Positions 8,169 through 16,450 of a stretch of 61,168 bases of DNA are shown here, piece by piece. The number at the start of each line of letters is the position of its first letter. Position 1 is the stretch's first letter. A program made the translations under genes and the position numbers. Origin of the DNA: Nostoc sp. JL33 (lineage in GTDB: Bacteria > Cyanobacteriota > Cyanobacteriia > Cyanobacteriales > Nostocaceae); NCBI RefSeq assembly GCF_017114985.1, contig NZ_JABXKP010000042.1, forward strand, positions 1 through 61,168, in the 5' to 3' direction. The notes beneath the pieces are model-generated. The model saw only the letters and a list, made by a program, of their open reading frames with translations. It searched no databases and was not told the origin of the DNA.

Positions 8169-9485
8169 ATGACATCCCCTGAGCCTCAAACTGATTTTGG
8201 AGACGAACCTCCACAAAACTCATTTGAGCCACCTTCTGGAAAACGGCGGTGGCTTTGGTTATTTTTACCTGCACTACTATTATTAGGGGGCGTAACAGCT
8301 ATAGTTTGGCGTTTGCTCACTCCGCAAAATTCAGCACCTCCAATTGTTAATGCTCAACCTCAAGGGGTAAGAGTCAAAATATCGACAGTACAAAGCGGCA
8401 TAATTGAGGAAAGTTCAGATTTTATTGCTAGCCTAAAATCCCAGCGCTCAGTCACGCTCCAGCCGAGAATTCAGGGACAAGTTACCCAGATATTTGTTAA
8501 ATCGGGAGATCCAGTCGCAGCAGGAGCAGCAATTCTCCAAGTAGATTCTACGCCACAAGCAGGTGTAAATGCAAGCAATATTGTGCCTCAAGCATTTTTA
8601 GTGCAACTGGCAAATGCTCGCGCTACACTCCAATCTCTGGAAGCACAACGGCCATCCTACGTTACAAATGTGCAATTGTACCAGCAGAACTACGAAAAGT
8701 TTGTCACCCTAGCCGAGGAAGGAGCCGTGTCTCGACAGACTCGCAATCAGTTTGCTGATCGGCTCGCCGTTGCTAAGACTAGTCTTGATGCAATTGATTC
8801 TAGAATTCAAGCACAACGATCGCTCATATTGCAGGCTGAAAAAACTTTACAGCAAGGTAATGTAAATATTCCAAATCAACAAGGGAACCTCCAGTACGAC
8901 AGAATTACCGCTCCCTTTGCTGGCGCAGTTGGCAACATCACCGTGAAAGTAGGTGATTTAGTTAATACTTCCACACAATTAGTTAATATCACGCAAAATC
9001 GGCCTTTAGAAGTCAATATCTCTGTGCCACTACAGCAAGGGACCCTATTGCGTAAGGGAATGCCAGTGGAGGTGATGAACACACAAGGTCAGAAGCTTGG
9101 TAGAAGTAGGGTATTTTTTATTGCACCTAATGCCAGTAATGAAACACAAGGGATACTGATTAAAGCACTTTTTAACAACCCTAATGGTCAGCTACGTGCA
9201 GATCAATTGGTAAGGACTAGATTGTTCTGGAATCAGCGCCCCGGAGTTTTAATCCCCACAACAGCAATGACTCGTATAGCTGGGGACACTTTTGTTTATG
9301 TAGTTGAAACCGAAAAATCTCCCCAAGGTGTATCCCAACAAGTAGCTCGGCAAAAGCGAGTGAAGCTAGGCGAGATCAAAGGTAATAATTACCAAGTTAT
9401 TGAAGGATTACAGCCAGAAGATAAAGTTATTATCTCAGGGTTGCTCAATCTCAGGGATGGCGTTGCGATCGTTCCAGAATCTTAA
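8169..9485 (+). CDS. RND efflux periplasmic adaptor subunit (HlyD/MFP family)
   Basis: The 438-residue protein has an N-terminal membrane anchor (about residues 28-50, WLWLFLPALLLLGG). A first barrel-sandwich half follows (SVTLQPRIQGQVTQIFVKSG, about 94-113), then a coiled-coil hairpin (about 138-230), the second lipoyl half (ITAPFAGAVGNITVKVGD), a beta-barrel and a membrane-proximal domain. This is the standard order for MFP adaptors that link an RND pump to an outer-membrane channel. No RND pump gene is next to it; the downstream gene is unrelated. It would have to partner with a pump encoded elsewhere, or its operon has been broken up. Confidence 0.9.
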   Translation: MTSPEPQTDFGDEPPQNSFEPPSGKRRWLWLFLPALLLLGGVTAIVWRLLTPQNSAPPIVNAQPQGVRVKISTVQSGIIEESSDFIASLKSQRSVTLQPRIQGQVTQIFVKSGDPVAAGAAILQVDSTPQAGVNASNIVPQAFLVQLANARATLQSLEAQRPSYVTNVQLYQQNYEKFVTLAEEGAVSRQTRNQFADRLAVAKTSLDAIDSRIQAQRSLILQAEKTLQQGNVNIPNQQGNLQYDRITAPFAGAVGNITVKVGDLVNTSTQLVNITQNRPLEVNISVPLQQGTLLRKGMPVEVMNTQGQKLGRSRVFFIAPNASNETQGILIKALFNNPNGQLRADQLVRTRLFWNQRPGVLIPTTAMTRIAGDTFVYVVETEKSPQGVSQQVARQKRVKLGEIKGNNYQVIEGLQPEDKVIISGLLNLRDGVAIVPES

Positions 9486-9995
9486 TTAAGGGGAGTGGGG
9501 CACAAGTCCTCAATCTTGTCTTTTACCAATGCCCACCCAAGAGCGTTAACTATAGCGATGTCTTACGACAAGCCCTACGGGTGACGCTACGCACAGTCGC
9601 GATCGCTTCGCGTTGGGAGAAGGCTCGCAGATTCGCTGTTTGTGGCGCGATCGCTCTGACCTTTCTCCTTTTAGGGGAGCATTGGTGAAAGTTTAAGGTA
9701 TAATTCTTTTTGTCAATAGTGATTATGCTGTAAATTATCCATCCTATCGAGTATCTATCTAATTAAGCTTTATACTAAGCTTTAAGGACAAGAATAAACG
9801 ATAATTTTAAATATCATGGATGCGTCGTAGGCGTAGCCCACTGTAAGCATCACAGGCTGGAAATTTCTGTTTTCCACCTCGATTATGACTTAATTTTAAG
9901 CATCATTACTTATTGACAAATCGTTAATTATCTTAACCTGTCACTAACGGGTAAAGGTAAGCAATTACTTAATTATGTAAAGGAGATAAACAATT
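9486..9995. other. Intergenic stretch with HIP1-rich dispersed repeats
   Basis: No gene is seen. The stretch holds a cluster of GCGATCGC-like octamers and the dispersed motif around GCGATGTCTACGAC (9555-9660 and 9820-9850). An AT-rich leader ends in a clear AAGGAG ribosome binding site just before the ATG at 9996. Confidence 0.6.
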
Positions 9996-10463
9996 ATGTT
10001 AGTGCAAATTATCCAATCTAAATATAGTTTAGTTTTAACTTGTTTACTTGGACAGATAATGTTGTTTGCTGTGCCAGTACAAGCTGGAGTCCAGGGCAAA
10101 AGCTACAATGTTAATGTTAATTCGAGTTTGGGAGATAATTTTACTGCTTGTTTTGAATTTGATCCCAACAGTACCCTACACTTCCTTGGACAAAACGCTA
10201 CTTATAACGTTGGTAACGATCAGGCAAGTTGGGAAGCAGTCACAAAACCACCTTCACCATTAGTAAGTATCTCACTTAAGGGTGTAGTACAAGGAGACTT
10301 TGTTCCAGCTCTGGCGATAAGTGGTAGTGCTCTCAATTCTAACGGCACTACTTTTACATTTAATGGAACACTGTTATCTGAACCAACATGTCCGGGTGAA
10401 TTGCCGATAAATCCAGCCGATCTTCAATTCGGGATAAGTCGAGAAAATCCCTTCTTAAAATAA
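9996..10463 (+). CDS. Secreted hypothetical protein
   Basis: The 155-residue product has a clear signal peptide (hydrophobic core LVLTCLLGQIMLFAVPVQA, likely cleavage after VQA near residue 30). The mature part is beta-rich with few charged residues (GDNFTACFEFDPNST...), ending in GISRENPFLK. A good AAGGAG box precedes the ATG. No domain is recognised; it is presumably periplasmic or extracellular. Monocistronic. Confidence 0.6.
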   Translation: MLVQIIQSKYSLVLTCLLGQIMLFAVPVQAGVQGKSYNVNVNSSLGDNFTACFEFDPNSTLHFLGQNATYNVGNDQASWEAVTKPPSPLVSISLKGVVQGDFVPALAISGSALNSNGTTFTFNGTLLSEPTCPGELPINPADLQFGISRENPFLK

Positions 10464-10627
10464 TTTAATCTACGCAGATATGATCAACCAGATGAGCTTT
10501 TGGTTAACGAAGACAGACAACTTATAAAAGATGTTTGTAGACTATGGTCAAGACAATAGCTGCATCATCAGCACTTAAATTCTGTCAAGTTCGGTAGGGC
10601 GATTGCGTTTAGATCAAACAACACTCA

Positions 10628-10762
10628 CAATACGGTTCGGTTAAGGTGCATAATCCCTAAATATCCCCCTTAGTCCCCCAATAAATTGGGGGAAATAGAG
10701 CGATTTTTAGCCCCCCTTAAAAAGGGGGGTTGGGGGGATCGTGTCTTATCCGAACCGTATTG
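10628..10762. mobile_element. 135-bp MITE-like element with 18-bp terminal inverted repeats
   Basis: The ends CAATACGGTTCGGTTAAG and its reverse complement (17 of 18 matching) face each other. The interior contains G/C-run hairpins (CCCCCAATAAATTGGGGG and CCCCCCTTAAAAAGGGGGG). It has no coding capacity. It occupies the middle of the 391-bp gap before the SDR gene. Confidence 0.7.
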
Positions 10763-10854
10763 TCTTCTAGCAGCGATCGCTAAATTTAACCTTAATACAG
10801 TACTTTAACAACAGATAATCACTTTAGTGAACCAAAACAAAACCAGATTAATCT

Positions 10855-11595
10855 ATGGCATCAATAGCCGGAAAAGTGGCAATTATCACTGGTGCATCGC
10901 GGGGAATTGGACGAGCGATTGCACTAAAATTAGCAGGTAACGGCGCATCTATTGTCGTTAATTATGCGGGTAATGCAGGCAAAGCACAGGAAGTTGTTGC
11001 GGAAATTGAAAAGTTGGGAGTAGAGGCGATCGCCGTACAAGCTGATATTAGCAAAATACCCGACATCAAACGGTTATTTGAGCAAACACTTGAACGCTTC
11101 GGTAAAGTGGATATTTTGGTCAATAATGCTGGAATCGCCTTCTATAAACCAATTAATCAGGTGAGTGAAGAAGATTTTGACACGATTTTTGCGATTAATG
11201 TCAAAGGCACTTTTTTTGCTTGTCAACAAGCCGCGCAACACATGGCAGAAGGGGGACGGATTATCAACTTTTCCTCATCAACTACGGTGATGATGCTGCC
11301 AACTTATAGTGCCTATGTAGCAACCAAGGGTGCTGTTGAACAAATCACACGGGTATTAGCTAAAGAATTGGGTGCAAAGGCGATCGCAGTTAATGCTATT
11401 TCTCCTGGCCCCACCGATACAGAACTGTTTCGAGAAGGCAAAACACCAGAACAGATAGACCGTTTAGCCCAAATGGCTGCTTTTGGAAAGCTGGGAGATG
11501 TGCAAGAAATCGCCGATGTAGTAGCATTTCTCGCTAGCGACGAAGCCAGGTGGATCACTGGGCAAAACATCCGTGTAAACGGTGGAATCGCCTGA
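10855..11595 (+). CDS. SDR family oxidoreductase
   Basis: A classical short-chain dehydrogenase/reductase of 246 residues. The cofactor motif TGASRGIG is at residues 13-20, NNAG is near residue 90, and the active-site SSS...YVATK has Tyr and Lys four apart (about residues 153-157). PG-P-TDTELF follows and a GQNIRVNGG C-terminus closes it. The glycine-rich loop with Arg after Ser suggests NADPH. The substrate cannot be named; closest relatives by eye are 3-oxoacyl-ACP reductase/glucose dehydrogenase-like proteins. No operon partner is intact; an MFS remnant follows. Confidence 0.9.
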   Translation: MASIAGKVAIITGASRGIGRAIALKLAGNGASIVVNYAGNAGKAQEVVAEIEKLGVEAIAVQADISKIPDIKRLFEQTLERFGKVDILVNNAGIAFYKPINQVSEEDFDTIFAINVKGTFFACQQAAQHMAEGGRIINFSSSTTVMMLPTYSAYVATKGAVEQITRVLAKELGAKAIAVNAISPGPTDTELFREGKTPEQIDRLAQMAAFGKLGDVQEIADVVAFLASDEARWITGQNIRVNGGIA

Positions 11596-11723
11596 GATGA
11601 TCAAAGCTTTCCTGATGAATGCGATATTAAACCTCAGCCAGTAACGTGGGCATTACTAGTCCTGTTAGCGCAGGGCTATTTCATTTTCATCTAGTTAGGG
11701 TAAGCGAAAATTAGACTGCTATT

Positions 11724-12005
11724 GTGTCAAATATCTGGTTACTATTAATCCCTAGTACAATTTTTGGTATTGGACTTGGTATTAGTTTTCCTACTATCCA
11801 AACACTTTTAGCAGATTTAGCACCAAGAGAATATTTGGCAACAATCATATCGGTAAACGGGACATTCTATGGATTAGGGCAAACATTAGGGCCGTTGTTG
11901 ATGGGCTATGCCTTTGGTTTTGGCGGTATTAGTAGCGTATTTTATGCAGCGACTAGTTTTGCAGTTCTAATATTTTTTGTATTTAGGTATTGCACTTGTA
12001 GGTAA
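11724..12005 (+). pseudogene. MFS transporter C-terminal remnant
   Basis: Only 93 codons from a GTG, reading as the last three or four transmembrane helices of a major facilitator protein (IPSTIFGIGLGISFPTIQ, then ISVNGTFYGLGQTLGPLLMG). An intact MFS protein is about 400 residues, so the first eight or so helices are missing. Upstream in-frame stops confirm it is truncated. It probably encoded a drug or metabolite exporter. Confidence 0.7.
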
Positions 12006-12017
12006 TTCGTAATTCGT

Positions 12018-12593
12018 TTAGGGAGTGAGAGTCTTCTCAATGCGACGGTCGGGGATGAGCCACATAACTGCAACCAAAACGTATAGTATACAGGCAAACC
12101 ATGAGTTTACAAAGGCAAGGGGAATTGCCAGTGCATAAAAGACCACCGATATTTTTCCCTTGAAATTTCGACCCACTGCGATCGCTAGAGTCGAATCGTT
12201 ACCGTGATGATAAATCAGGGCGCGGGTAAGGATGAAGAATGCGATCGCAGCCAACAACAACACCGTACCATAAAGGGCAACTGGCAAGGCGGCAAAGTGA
12301 TTCTCACCCATCCAGCCAGTGACGAAGGGAATTAGCGACAACCAAAATAGCAAATGCAGATTAGCCCAAAGGATACGCCCATTAACGTGCCGGACTGCTT
12401 GTAGTAGGTGATGGTGATTGTTCCAGTAGATGCCGATAAAAATAAAACTCAGCACATAACTCAGAAATACCGGGATTAGCGGACGCAGCGCGGCTAAATC
12501 GAACCCATGCGGCACTTTGATTTCCAGCACCATAATGGTGATGATGATGGCAATCACCCCATCGCTGAATGCTTCTAACCTTCCTTTTCCCAT
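12018..12593 (-). CDS. TMEM175 family potassium-channel-like protein (DUF1211)
   Basis: Starting at the ATG at 12593 the protein is 191 residues, the usual bacterial TMEM175 length. It begins MGKGRLEAFSDGVIAIIITI, with the family signature (R-x3-FSDGV-x-AI) in TM1, followed by five more hydrophobic segments. A good AAGGAG box lies 11 bases upstream of this ATG. The open frame extends another 87 codons, but those residues resemble a transposase N-terminus and are not part of the family. Bacterial TMEM175 proteins form K+-permeable tetramers in the inner membrane. Confidence 0.85.
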   Translation of the reverse strand: MGKGRLEAFSDGVIAIIITIMVLEIKVPHGFDLAALRPLIPVFLSYVLSFIFIGIYWNNHHHLLQAVRHVNGRILWANLHLLFWLSLIPFVTGWMGENHFAALPVALYGTVLLLAAIAFFILTRALIYHHGNDSTLAIAVGRNFKGKISVVFYALAIPLAFVNSWFACILYVLVAVMWLIPDRRIEKTLTP

Positions 12594-12602
12594 CTGTCCA
12601 GG

Positions 12603-12740
12603 CACTCCTTTTCTGTTTACTTGAAAGTAAGTTGCGCCAAATCCTTGACTCAATATTTTACCAATTTCTGTGGCTTGTCGATTTAGTCTGCGATCGCCCA
12701 GTTGAGACAAAGCAAAATTTTTTGACCACCAGCGCGACAT
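12603..12740 (-). pseudogene. IS4/Tn5-type transposase N-terminal remnant
   Basis: The codons upstream of the TMEM175 start read MSRWWSKNFALSQLGDRRLN and continue ATEIGKILSQ. This matches the N-terminal DNA-binding segment of Tn5-like (IS4 superfamily) transposases, where W..xxF...LGDRRLx.R is conserved. The remnant is only about 45 codons and runs in-frame into the TMEM175 gene, so a careless start choice would give a false 278-residue fusion. Confidence 0.6.
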
Positions 12741-12854
12741 TGTTTGTTTCCTTGAACACCCAATTTTCCCAACTGTACTATCAGTGAATATACTTGATAT
12801 AGAATCCGTTTGAGAGATTGCTTTTGAACAGTTGCCGTCAAAAGTCAGATGCAT

Positions 12855-13199
12855 ATACTTCTTTAAATCGAAAAATTATATTTTTAAAATAACTTTATAC
12901 AAAATTTTCTCTATAGTACAGATGAATTAACCTACTTTCCTGGTATTGGAAGCGGTTTTATGCCAGTATAAGTACATAGATGACTGTATTTTTTATATAA
13001 AGATGCTTTCAAACTAGTTGTAATTGATTGGACATTAAAGTAGGTTTAAATACATAACTAACAAAGATTGCTTACCAGCGATGACTTCTTCTTACCCTAT
13101 CTTTTGGATGGAGTGAAAAGCAAACTTTCAAGGCTGGGTGCAAGATTTGGAATTTCAAAAATTGTAGTAACTCGCACATTAAATCTACGTAAATATTTT
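12855..13199. other. Intergenic region between TMEM175 and modA-like gene
   Basis: AT-rich, divergent promoter region. An in-frame TTG at 13068 could extend the downstream ORF by 44 codons, but those residues do not look like a signal peptide; no other gene is seen. Confidence 0.5.
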
Positions 13200-14102
13200 A
13201 TGAAGAAAAGGTACAAATTAGCACTGGCTACCGCTAGCATTGCTTTGGGTTTTGGTATAATCCAAGCTAAACCAGCACAAGCTGCCACATTTAGTGGTCC
13301 GATTAACATCTATGCTGCTGCCAGCTTGACCGACACTCTACCCCAGGTTGAGGCACTTTACCGGCAAAGCAACCCCAACGTCACCTTTATCAATACCTTC
13401 GGGGCTTCTGGTACTCTCGCTAATCAAATTCTAGCGGGAGCAAATCCAGTAGATATCTTCTTCTCAGTATCCCAAACACCGTTAAATACTCTGGAAAATG
13501 CCAACAAACTAATAGCAGGAACCAGGCAAAACGTACTAAACAACACCTTGGCTATAATCACGCCTATAAATTCAACCATATCTATATCAAGCGTTCAAGA
13601 CCTATTACAGCCACAGGTGCGTCAAGTGGCTATTGGTGATCCTACGGTTGTTCCAGCAGGAGTATTCGCCCAGGAATTATTTACCAAATCCGGGATATCG
13701 CAGCAAATCCAACCCAAACTTGTCTTCGGATCGAGTGTGCGTGATGTACTAGATAAAGTGTCAAGCGCCACTAATGATAGTATAGATGCGGGCGTTGTTT
13801 ACACCACAGACGCTCTAACAGCACTTGATAAAGTCAAAATTGCATACACTCCGCCGATCAACGCTTACTCTCCGATTGTTTATGGCTCTGCTGTACTCCA
13901 ACAAACTCAAAACCTAGACGCAGCTAGGGACTTCAACTCCTTTCTGGGCAGCCCTCTAGCGTCACCCGTGTTTCAGGGATTTGGATTCTCTACTATCCCC
14001 GAACCTATGACTACTAGTGGCTCAATAGCAGTAGGTATAGTCGGCCTTATGATGAAGCGAAAGGTAAAAGCAAAAGCCAAAGCTAAATCAGTAGTGAATT
14101 AA
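13200..14102 (+). CDS. modA: ModA-like molybdate-binding protein with PEP-CTERM-like tail
   Basis: From the ATG at 13200 the protein is 300 residues. A signal peptide (MKKRYKLALATASIALGFGI..., cleavage after AQA near residue 28) is followed by a ModA/periplasmic-binding fold. This fold opens with INIYAAASLTDTLPQVE and contains FGASGTLANQI and DAGVVYTTDA, all typical of molybdate-binding ModA. The C-terminus adds IPEPMTTSGSIAVGIVGLMM plus a Lys-rich tail (KRKVKAKAKAK). That is the layout of a PEP-CTERM sorting signal: PEP, hydrophobic stretch, basic end. No modB/modC is adjacent. A Rho-independent terminator follows. Confidence 0.8.
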   Translation: MKKRYKLALATASIALGFGIIQAKPAQAATFSGPINIYAAASLTDTLPQVEALYRQSNPNVTFINTFGASGTLANQILAGANPVDIFFSVSQTPLNTLENANKLIAGTRQNVLNNTLAIITPINSTISISSVQDLLQPQVRQVAIGDPTVVPAGVFAQELFTKSGISQQIQPKLVFGSSVRDVLDKVSSATNDSIDAGVVYTTDALTALDKVKIAYTPPINAYSPIVYGSAVLQQTQNLDAARDFNSFLGSPLASPVFQGFGFSTIPEPMTTSGSIAVGIVGLMMKRKVKAKAKAKSVVN

Positions 14103-14157
14103 AGGTTTTTGGCTGTATTCTCAATCAAAATTCAACTCACAACTGCAAATAGGAATC

Positions 14158-14184
14158 AACCCAGGTATAATCTGGGTTTTTTTT
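14158..14184 (+). terminator. Rho-independent terminator after modA-like gene
   Basis: AACCCAG and CTGGGTT form a 7-bp stem with a 7-base loop, immediately followed by a T-run, 56 bp after the stop codon. Confidence 0.8.
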
Positions 14185-14470
14185 GCTCTTGTGTCTCATG
14201 GTTAGGTGGGATTTATTTAATACACACTATGAGCCGTGAAGCAATCTTGTGGAATTTTGGATTTATGGTTTGACAACTGAAGCAATGAATAAAAATGTGT
14301 AATTGTTACTACATTATTACTAATAAAGTTGACTTTTCCCGTTAAGTCCCTCTAAAAAGCTGCCAACTTCCCAGTAGGCTTACTACCGTGCCTGGGGTAA
14401 ATGAATTTTCTCTGGTGTGACAACAGCGAACATAAAATTGAACCTCCACCTTCACTGTAATACTTGAATA

Positions 14471-14563
14471 TCAACTGCTGCGGCTGAAAAATACAGCAGC
14501 TATAACAATTAAACCTAAAAGTGCTAAAGGAACCCAGAGATTAGGCATATCTGACAAACTCAT
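14471..14563 (-). CDS. Possible 30-residue single-TM peptide
   Basis: A short minus-strand ORF (MSLSDMPNLWVPLALLGLIV..., ending FSRSS) consists of a polar start, one transmembrane stretch and a basic end, like many small thylakoid subunits. It does not match any of the named Psa, Psb or Pet peptides I know, and no ribosome binding site is visible. It lies 100 bp downstream of the transaldolase gene on the same strand. Confidence 0.35.
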   Translation of the reverse strand: MSLSDMPNLWVPLALLGLIVIAAVFFSRSS

Positions 14564-14604
14564 ATAGCAATCCGATTTGATTTCTGAACTTCTTTGCGTA
14601 GTCA

Positions 14605-14636
14605 GGGAGTGGGGAGTGGGGAGTGGGGAGTGGGGA
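14605..14636. repeat. Heptamer tandem repeat (GGGGAGT)n
   Basis: Four to five perfect copies of a 7-bp unit, GGGGAGT, between the small ORF and the 3' end of the transaldolase gene. Same class as the arrays at the window edges. Confidence 0.85.
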
Positions 14637-14663
14637 ATCCTATATTCAATTATTAATTACGAA

Positions 14664-15299
14664 TTATCTTAAGCCGATACCTCCTTTAGCGAATTCTTCA
14701 ACAGTTTTCTGTGAGAATTCGTGAGTTGCGATCGCCTGCAACATTGCCAGTGGTAAAGTCAAATGATTCGCCTCGGCTTGCAATGAAGCGGCTGCTTCTT
14801 CTGGCGATTTGATACTAGCTGCCAAGATTTCAGTATCACTGCCTTTGAGTACGCTAGCCATATCCCGTACCAAAGTAATACCATCACCTAACAACCGCGT
14901 AGCGCGATTTATATAAGCTATGGCAATTTTAGCTCCTGCTTCCCGTGCTACTGCTGCCTGTGCTGCACTGTAAATCGCTGTCACCGAACAGGTAATTTCT
15001 GGTGATAGACTCGCCACCACTTCAAAACCTAACGGTGTTGCGGGAATCTTCAAAATTGTTTGTGAACCAATAATCTCAAAAGCTTTTCTACCTTCAGCTA
15101 GCATCCCGGTTTTATCAGATGCCACAAGTTGATAGTATAACGGGCCATTTGTCAAGGTAAGCAATTTTTTGAGCGTGGTTTCTGGTGACGTATCGCTTTG
15201 AGACAACAGCGTAGGATTTGTTGTAATGCCTTTCACCCATCCCCAAAGTTTAACAACTTCAGCTTCAGATGCGATCGCTGAGTCTAGATAAATTGCCAT
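14664..15299 (-). CDS. Transaldolase / fructose-6-phosphate aldolase family protein
   Basis: The 211-residue length fits the short FSA/TalC-type transaldolases. Features seen are the N-terminal YLDSA with Asp6, the GITTNPTLL motif (residues 24-32), and the Schiff-base lysine in ILKIPAT (Lys84). Late strands carry SVTAIYSAAQAAVAREAGA and a helix RDMASVLKGSDTEILAASIKS. Members cleave or transfer dihydroxyacetone units in pentose-phosphate metabolism. Whether this one is an aldolase or a transaldolase cannot be read from sequence alone. It stands alone, divergent from the aquaporin gene. Confidence 0.85.
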   Translation of the reverse strand: MAIYLDSAIASEAEVVKLWGWVKGITTNPTLLSQSDTSPETTLKKLLTLTNGPLYYQLVASDKTGMLAEGRKAFEIIGSQTILKIPATPLGFEVVASLSPEITCSVTAIYSAAQAAVAREAGAKIAIAYINRATRLLGDGITLVRDMASVLKGSDTEILAASIKSPEEAAASLQAEANHLTLPLAMLQAIATHEFSQKTVEEFAKGGIGLR

Positions 15300-15565
15300 A
15301 ATTTCTCCCGATCAATTTCTCGATATTAATATGCAATAGCTGTATATGATTCGTGATAAGTTACAACAGTTTTTAATTGGATAGAATGATTGTTGGCTGT
15401 AAGGGCACAGCAATGTTATGTCCTTACCATCTGGTTTGTAGTTTATGGAAATGAAAAGCGCTGTAATTTTTCTACTTAATAATCCAGAAGCGAGTATTTA
15501 TCTTAGTGTCATTGGGCTAATGTGTACAAATATCAATCACGTCTAGCCAGTTATGGCATTATCTC

Positions 15566-16264
15566 ATGAATCGTTACTCGTTAGCAAAACGATGTTTTGC
15601 GGAAGCTCTAGGTACAGCTTGGTTGGTTCTGATGGGCGTGGGTACTGCGGTTATCTCTGGTACAGTACCTTGGGTTGGAGTTACTGGGGTGGCGATCGCT
15701 TTTGGCTTAAGTTTGTTGACTGCTGCCTATACTTTTGGTTCTATCAGTGGATGTCATCTCAACCCCGCAGTCACAATTGGTTTTTGGGTAGCCAAGCAAT
15801 TTTCTTTCCGAGACGTTTTGCCATATATAGGAAGTCAGGTTCTCGGCGCAATTTGGGGGACTACTATCCTATTTTTGATTTGCATGGGTAAGCCTGAGTT
15901 TACAACAGCCAACTTTGGTTCTAATGGAGTAGGAATTCACTCCCCTGGTAACTATAGCTGGTGGGCTTGTGCATTAGCCGAATTGACTGTTACCTGTGGC
16001 TTTGTGCTGCTGATCTTGAGCGTAACATCTTCTCCCGCCCTCAAGCAGTCTGCACCCATCCCCATAGGCTTAGGGCTTACCTTGGCGCATCTTATCCTGA
16101 TTCCGGTGACTAATGCTAGCGTCAATCCCGTGCGATCGCTAGCCACAGCTCTCTTTACTCAAGATTGGGCATTGGCTGACCTTTGGATTTTCATCGTCTT
16201 CCCCATTTTAGGTGGAGTTTTGGCGGGTATGGTCGCCCGATGGCTGCAAGAACCAGACATCTAA
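15566..16264 (+). CDS. aqpZ: Aquaporin Z-like MIP channel
   Basis: The 232-residue protein has six TM helices and the two hemichannel motifs: HLNPAVT (NPA, residues 66-68) and ASVNPVRS (NPV instead of NPA, residues 187-189). Phe46, His174 and Arg190 sit where the narrow aromatic/arginine filter of water-specific channels lies. A water channel in the plasma membrane is therefore likely. The start ATG at 15566 gives the family-typical short N-terminus (MNRYSLAKRCFAEALGT). Confidence 0.93.
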   Translation: MNRYSLAKRCFAEALGTAWLVLMGVGTAVISGTVPWVGVTGVAIAFGLSLLTAAYTFGSISGCHLNPAVTIGFWVAKQFSFRDVLPYIGSQVLGAIWGTTILFLICMGKPEFTTANFGSNGVGIHSPGNYSWWACALAELTVTCGFVLLILSVTSSPALKQSAPIPIGLGLTLAHLILIPVTNASVNPVRSLATALFTQDWALADLWIFIVFPILGGVLAGMVARWLQEPDI

Positions 16265-16450
16265 TACTACTCACAACTTTACTGAGGCGTGAGCGCTCGT
16301 GTCGCCCACCCCACAAGAAGTAGTTGAGTATTTTTTTATTTGTCAGTCCCGAATGCGTGAATGCGTGAATTTTGAATTCGCACAGAAGCAACGTGACGTG
16401 GCTTTCAAGCGATAATCTTCTTATACAGCAGCCTACACGGAGAACTTAAT

